Shown: positions 1 through 13,020 of the stretch, piece after piece | Layout of the letters: the number at the start of each line of letters is the position of its first letter | How positions within the stretch are numbered: position 1 is the first letter of the stretch | Assembly (NCBI GenBank): GCA_020746105.1 | Contig: CM036617.1 | Span: 140,767,845-140,831,844, forward strand | DNA from: Trogon surrucura | Lineage: Eukaryota; Chordata; Aves; Trogoniformes; Trogonidae | Direction: 5' to 3' | DNA: 64,000 nt | Made by a program: the position numbers and the translations under genes | The notes under the pieces: generated by a model | Database searches by the model: none | The model's input: only the letters and a program-made list of their open reading frames with translations | Told to the model about the DNA's origin: nothing

Positions 1-883
1 TTCGCATACTCTTATATCCTTCCTAATTCAGTTGTTTCAGTTTGAATATATACATATACTTGGGCTCAATCCAAAGCTCTTTTAAGATGTCTAAAGATTG
101 TCATTTACTGCAGTACATTTTGGATCATGGCCTTTATACAAATGAACAGGACTAATAATAGATTAATTGTAACGCTTGATATAAAACCTTTTTATCATAT
201 GTATTTTTTTAAGATTTGAAATAAAGAGATCAAGAGAAGATAAAAATTTGTCCTTAAATGAGAAAGAAAAAGTGCCACTTCAGGCTGTCAGCAGCCTGTG
301 AAGTAATTTCATTATTTGCATGATTTTTTTCATACAGTGAAGGACAAAATTTAGCATGTGCTTGTCAGAAAGAGCAGTTGCTGTTGTTCTGCCAATTATG
401 AGTCTTTTTTGTAGGTCCACCTATGTCATCTGGATTGAGTCTGGGTTCTTTAGGCCACCTGTGTCTGTCAGAGCTGTGAATACACCCTCTTTTTTTATGT
501 TCCTGTGAGTATGTAAAGTCCAGGACAGCCATTTCTTACATTACTAAGCTGTTTATGTGATGCTGACTCAGTAGACTCCAGTATTGTTTCTTTCAATATC
601 TTCATGTCTTCTAGAAATCTCAGAACAGCCTTTAGTCTTCTAGTCTTAGTATCTTTAAAACTCCAAACTCCAGCCTCCTCACAGAAGTCCAAAAAATAAC
701 CTATTCTGAAAGATGAAAAAAATTCGAGAAGAGACATCTACATGAAGTAGCAGTCTTCAGATGCACAGAAGGTTGTTGAAGTGTGTAAGAGCCTGTGTGT
801 AAGGTGTAGTAACAGAAGAGTGGATGAATTTTAAATGGACTTCTGAAGTGGACAGTGAGGTAGTGTAATAAAAATTCTCAATC

Positions 884-1045
884 ATTAGGAACATTGAAGC
901 ACAAGAGCACATTGTCTAGAGAGGTTCTGGAATCACTTCATATAATTTTGAACAACTAGATAGAAATCTGCCTAGAACTGACCAGATTTTCTTAGTTCTG
1001 CCTGGAGTATGACAAGATAACCTCTTAAGGGCTCCTACATCCCTG
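884..1045 (+). repeat. Probable ancient CR1 3'-region relic
   Basis: A stretch with the word order of a CR1 3' region in gene orientation (attgtctagagaggttctgga, then gacaagataacctcttaagggctcctacatccctgtc), but heavily mutated and without the ATTCTATG tail. Assignment is by eye only. Confidence 0.35.
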
Positions 1046-1703
1046 TCTTTTGTGGTATTTTAATATGTGTGTATGATGCCTTGTAGTCTTCCTGCAATAA
1101 TATTTTCTAGTGTTTTAGTAGCCAGCTGCTAATTTTTTGAAAGATTTTGAATTATTTTTTTGTTAGACTTGAGACAAAATAAAAACCTCACAGTAAAGTA
1201 CTTACTTGCCCCATCAGAGAAAATAAGGCTTGTTGCAACATAGCATTACCTCCCTTAGGCCTGTCCTTCTCACCAAACTACCTCGTCCCCATCTATTGCC
1301 ATGAATGATGCTGAGAGCTTCTTTTATAAACTGCAGCCGCCTCATAAAATGAGGTTTGGCCATATCTGAAAAGTACCCCTAATTGTGTGATGACCACTGC
1401 TTGTGCTACCAGAGCCACATTCCCCATAAATGAGTGTTCTCCAGACTCAAGAATATTTCCAGTAAAATGTTGGCTGGTTTAAAACCAACCACAAAGCACA
1501 CTAATATACCAGGCATTTCCTTTAGGGGGCTGCTACTTTAGTTAGTGTGCTAACTGGGTTTCTTCAGTGATTGCAGTTATCCCAAAGTAATCACACCCAG
1601 CTGAGAATTATCTGAAGGTAAAGGTTCAAACCCTTCGAGCCTGTTTAGAGATAATATTGTATTTCTTAGCAGCACGTGAGCTGTGGGTGATTGCCTGGCA
1701 CAG

Positions 1704-2425
1704 GATCACAGAATGTTAGGGGTTGGAAGGGACCTTGAAAGATCATCTACTCCAGCCCTCCTGCCAGAGCAGGATCACCCAGAGTAAGTCACCCAGGAAC
1801 GCGTCCAGAGAAGGAGACTCCACAACCTCTCTGGGCAGCCTGTGCCAGGACTCTGTCACCCTCACAGTGAAAAAGTTTTTCCTCATGTTTTTGTGGAACC
1901 TCCTATGCTCCAGCTTGGAAGAAGTGGTCCTTGAATACTAACCAACTGTCTTGGGCCGCTTTACCTCCTAGTACCCTGTCCCATGGGCTTTCCCCTAGGC
2001 ATTGCTTGAAAAGGCCAAAGTTGGCCTTGCTGAAGTCCAGGGCTGTGATCTTGCTTGGTATTCTGCTCCTATCGCACGAGATCCTGAACTCCACCATCTC
2101 ACAGTCGCTGCAGCCACGGCTGCCCTCAACCTTCACTGCTTCAGCCAGACCCTCCTTGTTAGTGAGTTTGAGATCCAGCAGCACTCCTCTCCTGGTCGGC
2201 TCATCCACCATTTGCATCAAGAAGTTATCATGATGCACTGGAGGAATCTCCTGGACTGTGGATGGCTGGCTGTGCGGGCCTTCCAGCAAACAGCTGGGTG
2301 GTTAAAATCCCCCAGGTGAACTAGGGCCTGTGATTGCAAGGGTGCTCGTCACTCCATAAAGATCCAGCACAACCTCTACACTTGGAAGAGAGAAGCATTA
2401 TTGTCATAGGACCTCTCTGAGGGCA
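1704..2425 (-). mobile_element. CR1 LINE fragment with ORF2 endonuclease/RT-linker relic
   Basis: Read on the minus strand, 2289-1903 is open and shows CR1 ORF2-type sequence (for example FLMQMVDEPTRRG, LLDLKLTNKEG, GCSDCEMVEFRI), the stretch between the endonuclease and reverse-transcriptase domains. It passes abruptly, near 1910, into the CR1 3' UTR and tail (1900-1704), so the reverse-transcriptase region is missing. Either an internal deletion or two nested insertions would explain this. It is antisense to FBLN1. Confidence 0.85.
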
Positions 2426-5400
2426 AGAAGTAGTCAGGAGCAGTACTGGAAGGGGACAGTGGGTGGTGAAAACAGCCCTGCATGCTGCGACAGATATGTT
2501 GGAGTCTGCCTTCTGGCTTGTGCTGTTGTGGGTATTACAAGAGAGGGCATCCTGGCTCCAAGTTTCATGCATGTTAGGAAGTTCAAGCTTGTATATGCTT
2601 TAAGGGAACCTGTAAGAACAAACCTAGTGGAAGTGCTAAGAATAGCTTACTGTCCAAAGGTGACTAATGCGACAGCTCAGCTGTGTCTTTTCATTACCCC
2701 ATCAGTGTACTGACATATTTGATATACAGTCTTCAGGTAAACAAGAATGTCTCTGCAGAAAAAGCAAAGCTCCTATTCACTTCTTTCCCTCCATATTAAA
2801 CAGAGGGCCATCTTCATTCCAACTCCAGTTTGACGAGATCCGGCAAATATTCACATCATCTCGGATGGGGACTGGTAATGCTCTCCTGCATTGCTCCTTT
2901 ACTCCCAGTTTAAAGCATATGTTTCAGGGAATCACGAGGCCAGGTTTTCTGTTGTATGTCTTTCACAGTTTCAAGTCTCTACTCTGTGTACCTAATCCCT
3001 ACACTTACATGCAAGATCAAGATGCAACAAGGCTGTACTTATGTTAGTCTATTATCAGTTGGACTTTTGAAATCGGGTGGCTTCCCTCTTGTTTAAACAC
3101 ATCTCTGGGTCTATTTTATGCCTAAAGTGGGCAGCCAGAGTGTATTTGCATTGCCAGACACAGCGTTTCCACATTTGTTGTAAGGACAGCCAAAAAATCA
3201 AGACTACACATCCCATCTGCCAGCACTTGACTGCCATCCCTGCTACAAAGGCAGCTGATTTATCCACCTAATATTAGCCAGGTGGTGTTTCAAGAATGTT
3301 TGGTTTGATGGAACAGATCAGGCAAAGCACACTTTGCTCTGAACCTGTAGCACGGTGGAGACTTTGCTGAAGGCTTTGGTTTTGTCAGGGTAGTCATGAT
3401 GTAAAGGGAGGTTGGAAGGTAAAGAATGTGACTGTGAATATTACAGATGGCCAATCTGTCATTTTGAGGATCAAATTCCATATGTAGGCTTGGGGTTTTT
3501 TCAGCTAATGTTTATATGGATGAGCATCACCAGTAGGAAAGTTTTCTTGACTTGACAAGAAAGGTTTCATCAAAAAGGTATGCTGAAGTTGAAAGTATTT
3601 TTTCTTACTGGAAACCTAAACAAATGCATATCTGTTGTAATCGTTCTGGATGACATACTGTTACTGAAAGATGTTGGACTAGTGTTGAGCTTTCACCGAG
3701 TCCGTCTGCTGCCTGTATCTGTGTATGCCGAGAAGTGGTAATCGTGTTCTGTTTTCTCACATTCCATAGTGCTAAGTCTCTTGCAGAGTAAATTGAGTGA
3801 AGGGCAAGACTTGTACCACGTTTTACAAAGTTGCTCAATCAACGTGCTGAAAAAATTGAAAATATCTTAAAAAGGACTCACTTGCAAATCCATACCCAAC
3901 TATAGCTGATTTTGTGGGCTGAGAAGTTGATGAATTTGACAGTCACATCACTTATTGCACTGAAGAACTGGAAAGCTTTGCTAGCATTAGCTTGATAAAC
4001 CCACCTAGGCTCAGGTGCAGCTTTGGTTTGATATTCTTACTATTCCACAGATCAGCACTGAGTAATGAACAGCTATCTAATCCTGGATTGTACATCAGCT
4101 TTTCCATCATCATCAGCTGTACAAAATAGCTACTGTTGTAGGTTGTTACTTTAAAAAACCTGTTCCTTTTTGATCTAGTGGAAATGATACTGCCATGAAA
4201 ATGATCCAGTCCTTCTGCTTATTTTTTTGCACAATTCCCAGAAGCCATTCAGGGTTTCCCATTCCAGGAATCATGCTTTTGGGTAACATTCTCAAGCTTA
4301 TCTTTCTTCTGCAGAAAACAGTCACTGTAGCAGCTGAATAAGCAATTATTACATCACAGAAGTCTAAGGTTATACAGATTTTAACCACATTTCTTGCTTT
4401 GAACTCCCACACAGTATGGCAGCCCTGTTAAGATTAGCAAACTATCTTTTTTTAAAACAACCATATGCTCGTACATGTTTTGTCTGTGTAAGCATAGTTC
4501 ATATCTAGCACATGAATCTTTTGTAAAATTGGAGATCTTGAGTTCCAGCTATGTTTCTACTGTCGTCTTCCTGAGACTCCTGAAATCTCTCTCAGAATAC
4601 TACATACACCACCTGAACCTCAGGATGGGCAGCCTCTGTTACTGTACTAACAGGACTCAAGGTCTCTTGGATGCTCTGCTGCACATACTTTTCTTCTACA
4701 GAAAAAAAGTAGTGATAAAGCTGTGTTTGGTTTTATCCAGAGTAAACTTGGATTTTTTCAGTTAGTCAATCAGCAAAATTAGTATATCAGAGTGAAAAGG
4801 AATTAAACATGCTATCATCTTAACGGATCTCTGGTTTATCTTCATATTTTTCTGTTTGGCAATACCAAAACCCCAAACAATTACAAACTTCCAGAATGGA
4901 CTAGACAGTGTATTCCTACATGTAACAACTTTCCTGTAGGGTTTCTCCCTCCAAATTAAAGGGCAGATTGCAGCTGAACACAGACAATGTCATCAGTCTT
5001 TCCTAGAAGCGTTTTGTCTCTCAGATGCCTGAGATTTCTCTGGCTGATTTGTATGAAATATTATACACTTGGTGAAACAGTTGAAGGAGCACCAGTTCAG
5101 AAGAACAGCACTGTAATTCCTGTTGGATCATCTTTGGCGTGCCAGCTCTGAGGGCTGCCACCAGCCTATCAACTGCAGCGAAAAATGCACGGTCACACTC
5201 AGAGAAAAAGAACCATTGCTTTTTGCAGGTTCTTAGAGATGTCGTAATCAGAGTAGTTTCAGCTGTCTGCCTCCCACTACCTCTTCCTTTCAGACACCCT
5301 GCACTACAAACTTCTGGTTGTGAGAAACTGAAGAGAGTCCATGACCCCCCCACCTCCCACTCCCCCATGCTGTTGGTTTTAAGGAGGTACAGATGGCCTC

Positions 5401-6632
5401 AGTATGAACTGCTTGCCCGAAGGTTTCCAACTGGGAGCCACATGAGTATGCACATGTACACTTGAATCCACAACACTTGGAAAAATACTGTTGTGAGATG
5501 ATAGGTCTGTCCTGTTTCTAAATACTCATTAACAGCTCTCAGTGCCAAAATACTCAGAATCGGTTCCAGCGCAATCAGGAGTTGACACCCAAAGTGTGAG
5601 ACATGCGTTTGCTGAGATTTCAGAAGAGTAGAGATTTGTCCACAAATGATCATTTTTAAAAGCAAACTGCAAAGTCAAGCTAGAGAAAATGTTTTTCACT
5701 GCTTTATTGTTATGTTTTAGAAGAATGGCTTTGAGGGTGGAGTCCTTTCTTTACGCTTGTTTTTCACTTCCCTCTATTCTCAAGAGATTTTTGGCAGGAT
5801 CTTTGGAGGATATGAATTGTGATGTCACCAAAACAATAAGCCTGGACCACAATTCTCCCTCAGCAAACTGTTAGAAATCTTTCTTTGTCTGGATGCACTC
5901 CTACAGACGATCTTGCTTAGCTTGGCCTGCTTTGAATTCTTGAGTTATTTGGTTGGAGTAGAGGTGTTTTGCCAGAGCTGAGAGGGAAGAACTGGTGTCC
6001 AGAGCCAGGGATTGTCCTTCTGGGGAGGAACTTGGCTAAAGACCCATTTGTAAAAGTGCTGCAAAAACCTACAGCCAGCTCTGCACTTCAGTTAAATGTG
6101 TATCATTTTTCAGCACAGTTAAGATTGATTGCAGACGACAGCACCAAAAATGCAGTTATTTGTAACACATTGTATGAAATTTGATGCATAAAATATTTGT
6201 TAGCAAATGCACTGGCAGAGAGCACCAGACAAGGTCCCTATTCCCAAAGAAGAGATCAGACACAAATTCATGTCTTTCACCACAGGCAAATATTTATTTA
6301 CAAGACTGATTTTCTCTGTAGCATTATAAACTACAGCTGGCTTTCAGATACTGGCATCACTTCTGGACACATGAGGAATTCAAGAAAAATATTACTTTGA
6401 CTTCATAATGGCAGAATTTGGGTATGTAAGTAAGACCGGAAGGGTGACCTGGGTCATAGAGTACAAAATTCTGTTATAAACCAACGTTTAATGTAATTCT
6501 ATTTAAAAGTATAATCATTTTCTTATTAAAAAATGTTTGGTTTACTTGATCCCATAATTCTGATTATTATTTACTGCTGTAATATTTATTAACAGGAACT
6601 GCATCCTTTCACAAGCTTTACTTATCCAGGCT

Positions 6633-6830
6633 TAAAGTGGTCTATTTCTTCCAGGTTCTCCTCATGTAATAGGGCTTTGATTCCCCTGACCATCCTCCTA
6701 GCCTTTCTTTGCACATTTTCCATTTTGATGTAATCTTTCGTGAAGAGGGATAGCCAGAATTATGCTCAGTACTCCAGAGCTTTGCACGGTGGAATTGATA
6801 ACTGCCTTAGGAGTACCTGTCTTAAGATGA
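6633..6830 (-). repeat. Degenerate CR1 3'-region fragment
   Basis: On the + strand the order is ttcttccaggttctcctcat, then ccatcctcctagcctttctt, then gctcagtactccagagc. This is the reverse complement of the CR1 3' region but well diverged. Element ends are uncertain and the tail is missing. Confidence 0.5.
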
Positions 6831-7419
6831 CTGATGCATTCTAAAAAATCTCGTTTAACTCTTTCCTTTTTGCTTTGAATTGTTGGATTACAGTCACTAG
6901 TTGGGAATATAGATTGTTCCCTGCAAACAACTTAATTAGCGGCAGGGGCGGGGTGTGTGTTTCTTCTCTACTTGCTTTCAGCTGCTTTTTACTTTCCCAC
7001 ATGCGAAGATATTCCAGTTGAGGTACTCATGTAAACTCTATCTGAAGTGTGTCAAAGTAAGTGTGATCACAAAGAAGTTAAATAATGCTTCCAGTTATTT
7101 TGATAACTGCAGCAGGCTAGGTGTAGATACATGGGGACAGATGGAAGGAGGCTGTAGTCCCCATACATCAGGATCACCTGGGGAACGATGGCTTTGTAAC
7201 TGGTATAGGGAGAGCCAGAGGAGACAGATGCTTGTCTTTGCCAGACTGCAGGAATTAATTTGTCTTGAATATAATGGTGCTGCTTACTGAATTTTGGTCC
7301 CTTTAGATGAGCTTGGAACAAAAGTAAGAATGAGACAATCATGAGGCATTTTATGATCCAGTGGAGAGAGATGGTCTGGGAATCACTTGGTGTGAAAATC
7401 ACTCTGGTTTGAGAATCAC

Positions 7420-7520
7420 CTGTTCTGCCACCAGCTTGCTGTGTAATTTGGGCAAGTCATCCTTCTGCACTTCCCCTTCTCCATCAAAAGAAGGAAATGA
7501 AATTTGCCTTCGTCTGTGCA
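7420..7520 (+). repeat. MIR-like CORE-SINE fossil
   Basis: ttctgccaccagcttgctgt then gtaatttgggcaagtcatc, followed by a ccccttctccatc segment, reproduces the MIR core order (cell-type-neutral ancient SINE of amniotes). Too diverged for exact ends. Confidence 0.5.
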
Positions 7521-7576
7521 GCACAACAACCTACAGATTAAAGAGTGCTATTTATTTTTTGTTAACTAATGAGCCC

Positions 7577-8540
7577 CAGAATCATTTAGGTTGGAAGGGA
7601 CCTCTTGAGATCATCCAGTGTTTGAACACAGTCACTATAAAGAAGTGTTTTTTTATGTTCAGATGGAACTTCAGATCGTATAATTTGTGTCAATTGCTTC
7701 TTGTCCTGTCAGTTGACACTACTGAGAGCAGTCTAGTTCCCTCGTTTTCATAGCGTCCTATCAGGTATCTATAAACATCAGTCAGATCCCCTGAGCTGCC
7801 ATCTTTTCTCCAGACTTAGCAGTCCTAGTTCTCTCTCCTCATATGAAAGATACTCAAGTGCATAAATCATATTGGTGGCCCTGCACGGGGCTCACCTAGA
7901 TCCTTCTTGCAGAGCTGCTTTGGAGCTGGTAAGCCTTCAGCGTGTACTGATGTGTAGGGTTTATTCCACTGCGGAGGCAGGACTTTGCGCTTCCCTTTGG
8001 TGAGCTTCGTGAGGTTCCTGTCCGGCCATTTCTGAGCCTGTCAAGGTCCCTGGATGGCAACACAACCATCAGGAGCATCAACCACTCCTCCCAGATTTGT
8101 ATTGTCTGTGAATTTGTCAAGGGTGCGCTCCTTCCAGTGTCCACCTCACTGTCTGCTTACCTTACCTGGGCATTGTCAGCTTGTCTATGACTAATGTTGT
8201 ATGGGAGATGGTCAAGGTAAGCAACATCCGCTGCTCTCACCTCATCCACCAAGCTAGCCACCTCATTGCAGAAGGCCATGAGGTTAGTTAAGCATAATAT
8301 CCCCTTCCTAAATCCAAGCACACTTCTCCTAGTCACCTTCTTGTCCTTCATGTGTACCTTCTCAGACAATGAGAAGAGGTTGACCAGCCTGTAGTCTCCC
8401 AGATCTTCTCTCTTGTCCTTGGAGACAGGGAGACATTTGTTAATTCACCATGACCTCTCAAAAATAGTTGTGAGTAGCCGGGCAGTGACATCAGCCAGCT
8501 CCCTCAGGACTCGTGGATGCATCCTGTCAAAGGCCATCAG
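7577..8540 (-). mobile_element. CR1 LINE fragment, about 0.96 kb, with reverse-transcriptase relic
   Basis: The left end (agaatcatttaggttggaagg) is the CR1 3' terminus in reverse orientation. Further right, minus-strand frames carry CR1 reverse-transcriptase words (GFRKGILCLTNLMAF, SLVDEVRAADVAYLDHLPYN), interrupted by frameshifts. It is a 5'-truncated dead copy, antisense to FBLN1, and the longest CR1 piece in the window. Confidence 0.88.
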
Positions 8541-9432
8541 TCAAAAAACTTAGGAAACAAAGAGAAAACATTAGAAATCTGTCTGTCTTGGTAAACAGAT
8601 GGTTTGGGTTTTTTGCATGGATTGCATATTTGTTATGCAAGGAGCTGTTTGGTGTCCAGACTACAAGATAATTATTAGGAAAATGTGACTCCTGTTTTAT
8701 TCCAAGTTCTGATACACCTGCTGTGCAGTGAACTTTTGCACTTAGAATATGAAACAAACCTGTAGTGGTTGTCAGTTCATTAACTGTATTTGGTTTTATT
8801 AGAGACTTTAGAAAAAGTCGTAATCTGCACAAATAATTGTCTATACTGTGGTTTTCCTCTTAGTTTCAGGATTAGTATAAGTTGGTATCTGTATTAGGTT
8901 TTCTTGCATATGTGATCAAAATACCATATACCTTTCTGTCTCTCTGTACAATACTTTTTCATTTACAGACATACTTTTGAGTAAAACAGATTAATTGCGT
9001 AACAGCCTCAGGGAAAAATGATTCTGCAAATTAACTTGTAATGAGATTCATCTGCCATTCATATCAGACAACTGATTTATCCTGTATTCTTCAGGATTTT
9101 AAAAGGTTGTTTATTGCTTATTGCTACTCCCACTTCTGATAACGAAGGAGTGCAGTCCAACAGTATCCATCCCTGGCCTGTGCCGTTGTGTGGAAAGTTA
9201 AGGGAAACTGCAGTTTCCTTCACTGAGGATGGAATATCTCCAGCACTTGGGCTTATTTCAGGGTCATGGCTGCCTTTTGGATGGATGCATTGTTTTGCGT
9301 GTAGATTCGGGATGGGAAAATGAGCTTACTCTCTTTTGGTTTTTGTTTGGTTTTGTTTTAACTGACAGATGCAATGCCATTTACTTAGGTTACATTACTG
9401 TTGTGGTTTTCTTTCTTTCCTCATTTCTGCAG

Positions 9433-9532
9433 ATCTTTCAATGGAAGAATGCTGTGACAAGGGTATTGAGTGGGCAAATAAAAACAGAATATGTACGTCT
9501 CTACCGTTAATATCCGAGTCCAGAGAATGCAG
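9433..9532 (+). CDS. FBLN1: FBLN1 exon 2: anaphylatoxin-like module I
   Basis: 100-bp exon flanked by a pyrimidine-rich acceptor (ttctgcag) and a gtatat donor. It enters with one codon base supplied by exon 1 and leaves with two. The translation (window residues 1-33) begins with an acidic stretch, then EECC, RIC and REC, the cysteine layout of the first anaphylatoxin-like repeat of fibulin-1. It aligns by eye with the human segment that follows the signal peptide. The module is named for similarity to complement C3a/C4a/C5a and is held by disulfides. The missing start methionine and secretion signal must lie in an exon left of position 1, because nothing upstream in the window is GC-rich or codes for a leader. 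Confidence 0.93.
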
Positions 9533-9982
9533 GTATATACTCATTTATTATATGTTGAACTGTAGTTTATATTGTCGTGTAAAACAATGGGAGTAGCAGG
9601 TTTGAAAGCTGATTTAGAAGATGAAACACCCAACTCTTAAATCCAAGTTTTTCAAATCCACATGTAGCCCTGGGGAGTACCTGTGGAGTCCCTACTTTAC
9701 TTCCATTAAGCCCTTTAAATCTTTGCTGTTGGTGTAGTGCAGAGTCACCCAGCTCTAATTGGTTTGACAGGTACTGTCTCTTAGAAGTTTTTCCACTGTG
9801 TTCTACTCACAGGGCTTAGGCTCTGCCTACAGTCAGTACATCTCAGTGTGGCTCCACTGTCAGCAAAGCTGCTTCAGTTTGTGCTAATTGTGAATCTAGC
9901 CCAGCGGTGGTCCAAATTCTCAGGCAAAAGTTTTATCAAGAAAGACAACAGATCCTGTACACGAATGATCTATGGATTGAAT

Positions 9983-10002
9983 ACATATATGTACATATAT
10001 GT
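9983..10002. repeat. 20-bp perfect palindrome, alternating purine-pyrimidine
   Basis: ACATATATGT followed directly by ACATATATGT; each 10-mer, and the whole, is its own reverse complement. Probably a product of local simple-sequence drift. Confidence 0.9.
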
Positions 10003-11144
10003 GTATGTAAGACAGCCTTTTAAACTGTTTTTTCTTCTGTGGTGCCACAGAGACAATTGTCCTGCAATTCTTAGTTGAATTGCTACGTGGGGGAACTTAA
10101 AGCTTAAGAACATTCCATGTTACATAGAGTGTCTGACTTGTGTCATATATATTTGACTGGAGAAAATAACCCTAGGTTAATAAGTAGATTTCCTAGTTCT
10201 ACTGACATTTAATAGGATACTAATTTCTATTATGTAATCTAGAAAATGAAACAATGAAGTTAAATGTTATTATTTGCACAGTAGTATTTTGGTTGTACTG
10301 AATCTCTCACATAGTTGGGGCATTTGTAATTTTTATGTCAGTGGTAGTTTGCTTTATTTTTGCTGTTAAATGCACTTGTTAATTTGTAGAGCTAGCAATT
10401 CATAGTTTGTTAGTTTGAACTGGTAATTTGAGGGGCAGTTTTAGCAGAGGACTTTATATTTTAAACACTACGTTGCTTTCCTCTATCTTTTCAAATGGAT
10501 TGGAGAGTTATTTAACCTTGGTAATTGTAGCAGTGTTGGATTGATCTTTATTACGGAAAGAATGTGTTTTGCAGGCAAGTCTGTCCATGTTTTCTGACTT
10601 TTGCATTTACATTGGCATTGAAGTCAGTCTCTTACGCAGAAGAATTGACAGTATACTTAAATCACAATTTAGGAAATACTTGAAGAGTCAAAAGAGTTAC
10701 AGACAAAACAGAGGCAGGAAAAACAGGAAACCAAGTTTATTGAATAATCTGGGAGAGAGAATCTTGACGATTTAATGATCATTTGATTAATATGAGTTGT
10801 GGATCTTCTGTAAATGTAATTTATTCTTTTAAAGAGCCACTTCAGAGAGTCTTTAGGACTTAATAGAAACTGAAAACAGCTTACTAATACTTCACCTAGC
10901 TTTTGTGCATAACAGATATGTAATTAAGAAAGTTATAGTGATATAATGGTAAATCTGAAATGAACAAAGGTACATATTCTGTGAGAGGTGTGAGCACTCA
11001 TTGACAAAAAAAGAAATGGATAAATTGCATTTAATTATGACTGTACAATAAATAAATATAGCTCCCCCTGAAGCTTGGCTTCACTCTAAAAATGACCAGG
11101 TAAATTGGCACCTTTGACTACTTTTTTTACTGGCAATATTATTG

Positions 11145-11248
11145 ATCTAGTTGAGAGGCATCCCTGCCCATGACAGGGAGGTTGGATTAAATGATCTCTA
11201 AGATCCCTTCCAGCCTAGGCCATTCTGTGATTCTGTGATTCTATGATT
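11145..11248 (+). mobile_element. CR1 3' end, same tail type as the SINE at 39.4 kb
   Basis: Begins ctagttgagaggcatccctg, passes gacagggaggttggatta, and ends ccattctgtgattctgtgattctatgat. This is a 5'-truncated CR1 3' end in gene orientation, close in sequence to the tail of the SINE at 39411-39590. No tRNA-like head precedes it. Confidence 0.9.
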
Positions 11249-12884
11249 ATTTTACTCCAGTTACGATTGCAAACTGGCATCTCTGTGAGAGTTACAGAAA
11301 AATCACTTTGTAATGGCATTTCAGACACAAAAGTAAGGGTCAAATTCTACTGTAGTTGCTGGTGTAACTGGAACCAGAATGAACAGTGAGGGAGCGTAAC
11401 TGCCTTTGGAAGTACGTGAGGGTGGTTACACTGGTTATGTACATCTACTCCTACTGTGCAGAGATGGGAGCAAAACCAGGTTTGTTGCATTTTCTGAGGT
11501 CTGGTCAGGTGAGAATATGGCGCAGGATGCCTTATTGGTTACAGATTTTCAAAAGAACTTGCTTCCTATTTAGACACCCATATGTGGTGGGATGTGCCAG
11601 GGGACAGATATAATTTATGTGGTTGTTTAAACTCCAGCTGGGATCTTTTGACTGTCTAGTGCAGCATGGTGTTGGACAGCGTAGATTATCTTACTTTGCG
11701 TGCTCTAAAAAAATGTGGCCTCTCAGGCGTACAAACCCATATTACTTCCTGCCAGATGGAGCTGTTTGCCCTATGTATTTCAGCTTGGGTTTGCAAGGTT
11801 ATCAGGGGAGTGAAAGGGAAAAATACATTGTCAAGTGAGCAGATTTGATGAAGTTACTGAAGTAAAAATGATTTTGTGCAGTTAGTTTGCAAAGATCAAG
11901 CAACATAGAATAGATTGGATGAGAGTACTTTCCCTAACATGTTTTACAAGAATTTACATGCTGGTTTTGAATCCTCTGTTTAGAATAGTAATAGCATAAC
12001 AGCATCTCAGGTTCAGTCATTTCCTCAAAGCAAGCCCACTGCTAGAGTTTCTTTTGCTTTTCTTAAGTTCATGTGAGGAACAAGCTGCCTTATTAAATTA
12101 CAATTACAACCACTTGACTTTTTCCCAACCATTTAAAGCACATTGATAGTAATTAAGAAGGGTTTGCATGCAAGCACTGACATGCTCATATCTGCTGTGA
12201 TTCCTAGAAACGAGCTGACGGTTCTGGGTTTCACCATCTTTTTAGGATCCTTGTCCCCAAAATATGTGGCATTTCTTGAGGGACTTGCCATGTGTTAGTG
12301 CCATTGGCTGAATATGGCCCAACTCAAACTGCAGATGCACTCACTTTCTTGTCCTACCCCACGTGTGACCTAGCCCCTGTTTGAATTTCATGTGACTTTG
12401 TAAGATCTATCTGGCTGCTCTTGCTCAGTTGTGTTTAAGTTGAAACAAGGCTCTGGGCTCAATGTCCACTCATGCCTGCAATCTCTTACTGTGGTTGCTT
12501 GTCCCACAAATGAATATGTCTCATTGTATTATCACTCTGGACAGTGACAGTGTTTTTCTCAATGTCTTCGTGACTCAGTAAAATGTGAGTGTAGAAGTTT
12601 AATGAATAATATCTTTGGCTGTCGTAACAGCAGCTTTCTGCCCATTCGTCCATTTGCTTGTGATGCGGTTAAACTCACAGCAGCTGGAAACAGCTGCCAT
12701 TTATCTTTGGAACTCAACCAGCCCAATAAATCTTCTTCCTTTCAGAATGAAGAGTTTCCCCTGTGCAGAGCTCTTAGCAAGTGAGCTTAATTCCTGGGCC
12801 AGAAACAGCATACTTCCATATGAGAATTGCATGCCTTCAGCACTGTGTAAAGTCTTTTTGGAGTTACACTGGGAATAGCATTAT

Positions 12885-13020
12885 TTATTATTATTGTTGC
12901 AGGGGTGCATAAAAGAAGAAGCTACAGAACACTCTGCTAGGTACTGTGCAAAAACAGAACAAGAAGGTGATCTGTGTTCCCAAGCAGAGACAAGTGGTAG
13001 CACGTGGATACGTGCTCGGA
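12885..13020 (+). repeat. Ancient amniote interspersed repeat fossil
   Basis: ttattattattgttgcaggg, then ctgctaggtactgtgcaaaa, acagaacaagaaggtgatct and agagacaagtggtagcacg resemble a deep amniote repeat whose copies read 'tgctaggcgctgtacaaac'. By-eye recognition; exact family uncertain. Confidence 0.5.

Larger units (their letters stand above)
1..9432 (+). other. FBLN1: FBLN1 intron 1 (3' part)
   Basis: No coding exon is recognised. The stretch holds CR1 LINE fragments (about 884-1045, 1704-2425, 6633-6830, 7577-8540) and one MIR-like fossil near 7420-7520. The rest is AT-rich single-copy-looking sequence. There is no CpG island, so the promoter and exon 1 lie left of the window. A protein-like reverse-strand open frame at 5021-5368 could not be assigned to anything. 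Confidence 0.85.

Noticed and set aside
8157-8369. Reverse-strand frame as an independent gene
   Set aside because: It is a piece of CR1 reverse transcriptase inside a truncated, frameshifted LINE copy.
1-9432. FBLN1 exon 1, signal peptide and promoter
   Set aside because: No GC-rich or CpG-rich segment and no hydrophobic leader with a donor of the right phase is visible. The region is intron with CR1 debris.
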